Assembly (NCBI GenBank): GCA_013397695.1
Contig: VYZI01000390.1
Span: forward strand, 461,115-525,114
Source: Centropus unirufus
Lineage: Eukaryota > Chordata > Aves > Cuculiformes > Centropidae
Direction of reading: 5' to 3'
DNA length: 64,000 bases
Each line of letters begins with the position of its first letter. The first letter of the stretch is position 1. Shown one piece after another: positions 62,548 through 64,000 of the stretch. The position numbers and the translations under genes are program-made. The notes under the pieces are model-generated. The model was not told the origin of the DNA. It did no database searches and saw only the letters and a program-made list of their open reading frames with translations.

Positions 62548-63383
62548 CTTCCCTTTCTCTCTCTTCCCAACTCCCCATGTAATATCAGATAAATAAGTTA
62601 AATTCACTCTTTCACCAGAGGCCGCTACTCTTTCCTCATTATACAACGGTCTGACTTAAGCCCCTTAGTCAAATTGGTAATGTTGCTAAACACTCCTAGC
62701 TGTAACTAGTGTCACCTATTTATTCCTGTATCACACTAACTACTTTGAATTTGAAATCTATGACAATTGAAGTTAGTTACATCAGTTGAGTGAATGCTCT
62801 AATCTCTCCTTGTCAGCCTTGATTTTCCTTCTATATAAAAAGATAAACCTGTTTGACTTTATACCTCAAGAACTCAGGTGCTGGTGATGAGATCCTGAAA
62901 GGACACATTTGACAAAGAAACGTTGTCTTCTCTACTCTTCAGGTTAGAGAATTAAGCAAGGAGCCACAGGCCAAAGTACGGGAGGATCCCAAATGCTGAA
63001 CACGCAGTTCATGCAGTCAGAGCTGTTCCTTCGATATGGCGAGTTAAACAGCATCCTCATGAAATTGCAACTTTGAATCAAAGTGTGTCAAAACTCATGC
63101 TTGCATGCAAGTGAAACAGTTGCATTGACCATCTATATTATAACATTTTCTAAACAGTGAATATTTGACTTCAGGGTCCTAGTGTGTTACTTTTACCTTC
63201 CAGTACAAAAGGGCTGTAACTAAAGGACTCGAGTCTTGGAGGAAACTCGGGAGTCTTTAAGCGGGAAATTACAAAATACTTCTCAACGTTTTCCCGTACG
63301 CTTGAAAACCAGGTGTAATCTAACATAGGTGTTCCTGTGACTGTTTTCACACAGATCACTGCATACCAAAAGTGCTTCCTCAT
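49135..63383 (-). CDS. Unidentified multi-exon protein-coding gene (overall span)
   Basis: The span holds a series of short open segments on the minus strand, each preceded by a pyrimidine tract plus AG and followed by GT in a donor-like context. Ten of them (60530-60688, 58407-58430, 54805-54856, 54109-54141, 53623-53653, 53223-53245, 52792-52867, 52129-52148, 51552-51788, 50233-50393) total 816 nt and join into 272 codons without a stop. Upstream segments include an ATG exon at 63.38 kb; a stop-codon exon lies at 49.1 kb. The predicted protein has a Cys-containing acidic stretch, a Gln/Ser-rich linker, a basic amphipathic stretch (VKKKIRRLDEKL) and a Ser/Thr/Pro-rich tail. I do not recognise the family; the composition suggests a fast-evolving, largely disordered nuclear or cytoplasmic protein, which is inference. 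The joins at 62.3-60.7 kb and 50.2-49.3 kb are unresolved. Confidence 0.6.
49805..49894 (-). pseudogene. Short protein-like frame ending in a stop
   Basis: On the minus strand a frame open from about 49894 to TAG near 49810 encodes SSIIKTVIKLDEELLALQNN and on to a Cys-Leu end. It looks like an amphipathic helix, but it has no good acceptor with a pyrimidine tract. It lies between the 50.2 kb and 49.1 kb exons and could be an alternative last exon, a gene fragment or chance. Confidence 0.2.
50233..50393 (-). CDS. Coding exon, Cys-containing tail region
   Basis: The acceptor is CTGATTTTTCCCTTCCCAG; the donor TCATACAAG followed by GTTAAATA is moderate. It takes AG, completing a Glu codon with the G left by the preceding exon, and encodes 53 residues including ASNLTAHTLKVTGCSQQLK and NICSNGDNCEAGVLMQML. 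The pattern CSNG-x-x-C also occurs in the 60.5 kb exon. It ends in phase 0. The frame stays open past the donor to a stop at about 50149, so this could also be the last exon in some transcripts. Confidence 0.62.
51552..51788 (-). CDS. Coding exon, Ser/Thr/Pro-rich tail region
   Basis: The exon has 79 codons' worth of sequence between the acceptor GATGTTTGTTGGCAG and the near-perfect donor CTACAG followed by GTAAGCG. It starts SDALGPLAIRLLHWKNPYVY, then becomes low-complexity and rich in Ser, Thr, Pro and Cys. A second frame is open over most of the same bases and continues upstream to another acceptor near 51840. I prefer this frame because it joins in phase to the exons on both sides and has a more protein-like composition. 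Confidence 0.65.
52129..52148 (-). CDS. 20-nt micro-exon
   Basis: Acceptor CATTGGCCTTCCAG; donor ACTTGCAG followed by GTTGTAAC, which is weaker inside the intron. The exon at 52.8 kb leaves two bases and that at 51.8 kb takes two, so a linking exon of 3n+2 nt is required. This 20-nt segment is the only one I found, and it gives KKKIRRLDEKLAGSDALG across the three exons. Confidence 0.42.
52792..52867 (-). CDS. Coding exon encoding a basic amphipathic segment
   Basis: Acceptor TTTGTCTGCATTTCAG; donor AAGGCG followed by GTATGTATT. Two of three phases are closed. The open one encodes 24 residues, LRFVDEAFHIQMLLFNL followed by RVKKKIR: a hydrophobic, helix-like stretch and then a basic cluster. 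This is among the most convincing exons of the gene. It takes AG and leaves CG, matching the 20-nt exon at 52.1 kb. Confidence 0.6.
53223..53245 (-). CDS. 23-nt micro-exon
   Basis: Acceptor TTTATTTCCTAATTCCCAG; donor ATACCTG followed by GTGAACAA. Takes one base, encodes GSSSEIP and leaves G. Joined to the next exon it reads QGSSSEIPELRFVDEAF. Phase agrees on both sides. The plus strand here is also open with splice-like ends, but that exon would not join anything. Confidence 0.42.
53376..53407. repeat. Three tandem copies of a 10-mer
   Basis: GAATTGTAGTA-type unit repeated three times (AATTGTAGTA, AATTGTAGTG, AATTGTAGTA). Lies in an intron of the right-hand gene. Confidence 0.6.
53623..53653 (-). 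CDS. 31-nt exon, right-hand gene
   Basis: The acceptor has a long pyrimidine-rich run (GTTCTTTTTTGTATAG). I end the exon at CTACA followed by GTCAGTG, an acceptable but not ideal donor. It encodes RQSYVLLAL in the phase set by its neighbours. A longer version is open for about 70 codons in another frame, so the 3' end is less sure than the start. Confidence 0.42.
54109..54141 (-). CDS. 33-nt exon, right-hand gene
   Basis: Acceptor TATGCTCCCTTGCAG; donor AGTATAG followed by GTGAAATGG. Only one of the three phases is open (KQSEAEGLSI), and that phase is the one demanded by the exon at 54.8 kb. Continues in phase into the 53.6 kb exon. Confidence 0.5.
54805..54856 (-). CDS. Coding exon, right-hand gene
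   Basis: The acceptor is TATGTTATTACTGCAG and the donor TTCAGCTG followed by GTAAAGC. The 17 codons plus one base encode KFLQRFSSVSAVDSLSA, a Ser-rich segment. Phase agrees with the 58.4 kb micro-exon upstream and the 54.1 kb exon downstream. The frame stays open past the donor to a TAG near 54641, so a read-through form would also be short and protein-like. Confidence 0.5.
55290..55976 (-). CDS. Longest open frame in the window (228 codons), function unknown
   Basis: The frame runs from ATG at 55976 to TAG at 55290, about twice the length of any other gap-free frame here. The first half is Gly, Ala, Glu and Arg-rich and the second half mixed, with many Cys. It sits in a block that is richer in G, C and CpG than its surroundings (about 55.3-56.7 kb), inside the 3.5-kb intron between the 58.4 and 54.8 kb exons and on the same strand. 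No domain is recognised. A TATA-like GGATATAAAAAAAT at about 55470 and an AATAAA near 56140 on the same strand suggest that it may instead be part of an old transposon or LTR. I favour noncoding or mobile-element origin over a real protein. Confidence 0.2.
   Translation of the reverse strand: MPDITRIRTSWVSERGGEGKKRKEKNALNGKTELIACGQCVPYRVQEAAGEYARDSGWAAAEERRGVAAWGIPGHQKTGEVCKCTGHNWRSAVTLQQTQPGTQVGQMNGLCKVYIIFSSLSDSFGSLHYETEAGVRMWSLYGITAFMGEEDIRDSFFKITASGGYKKIRVSGRTFGRCGVCERTSLGAIQAQQKTSSEMQINHFTENCRAVKECTKRGCLIGKPEELG
55300..56760. other. GC/CpG-richer block of unknown origin
   Basis: Between AT-rich flanks, this stretch has noticeably more G+C and CpG and several longer frames on the minus strand (55290-55976, 56148-56330, 56339-56653). 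On the minus strand it holds AATAAACACATTTG near 56140 and a TATA-like string near 55470. It could be a decayed LTR retrotransposon or an intronic CpG-rich regulatory block. I see no clear terminal repeats. Confidence 0.35.
58407..58430 (-). CDS. 24-nt micro-exon
   Basis: Both splice sites are close to consensus: TTTCTTCTTACAG before and CTTCAG followed by GTAAGAAG after. In phase 0 it encodes RKKSQNLQ and joins exons on either side that both need phase 0 (...KSGSVE-RKKSQNLQ-KFLQRF...). Exons of 3n nt and under 30 nt are often alternatively included in neural or germ-cell transcripts; that is known of micro-exons generally and only a guess here. Confidence 0.55.
60530..60688 (-). CDS. Coding exon, right-hand gene
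   Basis: The exon has 53 codons in phase 0 between the acceptor ATGCTTCCCTTGCAG and the donor GTTGAG followed by GTGAGAAGG. It encodes MIVLCSNGSICKCG followed by an acidic segment rich in Glu, Thr and Ser (ADVPEPFEATETSLELVDSF). Three cysteines lie close together at the start; whether they bind metal cannot be told. The same frame is open upstream of the acceptor back to about 60754, so the true start could be earlier. It joins in phase to the 24-nt exon at 58.4 kb. Confidence 0.6.
60723..61087 (-). CDS. Candidate large exon, frame-shifted relative to the next exon
   Basis: Open for about 120 codons to TGA at 60723. The middle reads like protein (SVGLLIIIYQEEENNPFIF, then LSNLGLKDGKTAKEYVFL). 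If it started at the AG before 61087 it would take two bases, but the pyrimidine tract there is poor. Its stop falls only 35 bases before the exon at 60688, which reads in another frame. Either a splice site inside it is used, the reference has an indel, or this copy is damaged. A 10-base GT run (CTGTGTGTGTGTGC) lies inside the frame and is a plausible place for an indel. Confidence 0.35.
61929..62055 (-). CDS. Candidate exon with strong 3' splice site, ending in a stop
   Basis: A strong acceptor (CTCCTTTTTAACTTCCAG) precedes a segment that is open in two phases. In one it reads TVTIHNNLSQITYFSG and on through LSPWRIEMLCLHSN to TAA at 61929; in the other it gives a shorter 25-codon frame. No good donor is visible before either stop, so it could be an alternative last exon, a cryptic exon or chance. 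Its phase does not match the end I chose for the exon at 62.3 kb. Confidence 0.25.
62265..62466 (-). CDS. Coding exon, right-hand gene
   Basis: The exon follows the acceptor TCTTTTTCTTCAAG and is open for 67 codons with convincing protein composition (IEVCPAFMYLPKFPWDSL, then LGLWETVMDERILLPLL). The frame would run on to a TGA at 62253. I place the exon end at a weak donor (AACTGG followed by GTTTTAG), so the 3' boundary is uncertain. The pyrimidine tract of its acceptor lies beside a long CT/GA simple repeat (62481-62572), which could affect splice-site recognition. Confidence 0.45.
62481..62572. repeat. (CT)n / (GA)n microsatellite
   Basis: About 90 bases of CT and CTTT units. It lies just upstream (minus strand) of the acceptor of the 62.27-62.47 kb exon, about 15 bases from the splice site. 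Confidence 0.9.
62865..62880 (-). CDS. Possible 16-nt micro-exon
   Basis: The segment follows CTCATCACCAG and is followed by the donor GTATAAAG. It takes two bases and leaves two, exactly what is needed to connect the 63.2 kb exon (leaving one base) to the 62.47 kb exon (taking one base), giving ...FVLE-A-PEFL-R-LKVDAL.... Phase agreement alone has about a one-in-three chance of occurring by accident, and a 16-nt exon is unusually short, so this is tentative. Confidence 0.3.
63197..63383 (-). CDS. Candidate first coding exon of the right-hand gene
   Basis: The frame opens with ATG (codons MRKHFWYAVICV) and runs 62 codons plus one base to a good donor, CTGGAAG followed by GTAAAAG. The residues look like real protein, with a mixed composition and several aromatic residues (LDYTWFSSV, ISRLKTPEFPPRLESF), and the codons hold several CpGs, unlike the AT-rich flanks. 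The bases just before the ATG could also act as a 3' splice site (AATATAG followed by TAGACACATG), so this may be exon 2 with untranslated sequence at its start rather than the transcript start. It leaves one base (G) for the next exon. I recognise no domain. Confidence 0.5.
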
Positions 63384-64000
63384 GTGTCTACTATATTTGC
63401 AATTAATTTGACATTGCAGAACATCCTACTATAGCTAAGGAAGCAGACCATACAACTTTGTATTCACAAAACTCTCCTAAATATAATGTAATGAGCAGGA
63501 GCTTAGTTCCAGCACTAGATACCCAGAACATATATAGTTTGATTTTTAAATAAACTCATTCTGCTGCTGTTTTCTTTGGGAACAGCAATAAATAATGTCA
63601 AGGTAATGCAAGGGTCAATGCTGCAGTGTGTACACAATAAAAGTAATATATCATGGTCTTGCTTCACAGATGTCTATAGAATAGTATACTCAGCAGAAAA
63701 AAAAAAAGCTGTGAAGAAGCATACAATTCATCAGAATGACACACCATGGTGATTATTTATGTTCTTTTGGGAATGTAGGTTCCAGTACAAGAAAGTCTCT
63801 GTTACAGCAGCCTGGCTTCAGAAAAGTAAAAAACAATAACGCTTACACAAAAGATCAGCAAATCACAAGATTCTAATCCTGAATTTCAACAATTACTTTC
63901 ATTTTGAAATGCAAGAAGTGAAAAGCATGTCCTTTCACACTGTAAATATGCTTGTAACTGATCTTAATATGGTTCTTATGAGGTGCCATATTTGAGTACT

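Noticed and set aside
62606..62660. Minus-strand segment (PLYNEERVAAS) before a good donor at 62617
   Set aside because: The only open phase does not match either neighbouring exon and the acceptor has no pyrimidine tract.
49135..63383. Naming the right-hand gene (for example as a meiosis or centrosome protein)
   Set aside because: The disordered, Ser-rich composition invites guesses, but I see no diagnostic motif and could not run a search.

Overview
The window looks like bird nuclear DNA: AT-rich, sparse in repeats, with small introns, remnants of CR1-type LINEs, many A-runs broken by CCCC, and a retroviral insertion of a type known from birds. There are no bacterial-style genes. Most open frames are chance frames in noncoding DNA, so I looked for short frames bounded by a good 3' splice site and a good 5' splice site and tested whether neighbouring exons agree in phase.

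Right part (about 49.1-63.4 kb, minus strand): a spliced protein-coding gene. Ten candidate exons between 60688 and 50233 join without a phase break and give 272 open codons. Further exons lie upstream, including an ATG exon near 63.38 kb, and a likely stop-codon exon lies at 49.1 kb. Several exons are very small (16-33 nt). I do not recognise the protein. It has no obvious signal peptide or membrane span; it has a charged, Lys/Arg-rich middle and a Ser/Thr-rich, Cys-containing C-terminal part.

Downstream of that gene (45.6-48.2 kb, minus strand): a broken endogenous retrovirus with a capsid fragment, an 820-base run of N, degenerate env, an env transmembrane domain and a 3' LTR. No second LTR was found.

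Middle (29.0-32.7 kb, minus strand): the possible start of a second gene. It consists of a weak TATA-type promoter with some CpGs, an untranslated exon whose last three bases are ATG, and a 32-nt coding exon with strong splice sites.

Left and centre (about 1-29 kb and 33-45 kb): intergenic or intronic DNA with two old CR1-like blocks (12.6-14.0 kb and, less surely, 44.3-45.1 kb), simple repeats and short tandem duplications. A GC-richer block at 55.3-56.7 kb, inside an intron of the right-hand gene, contains the longest open frame (228 codons). All gene calls are by eye, with no similarity search.
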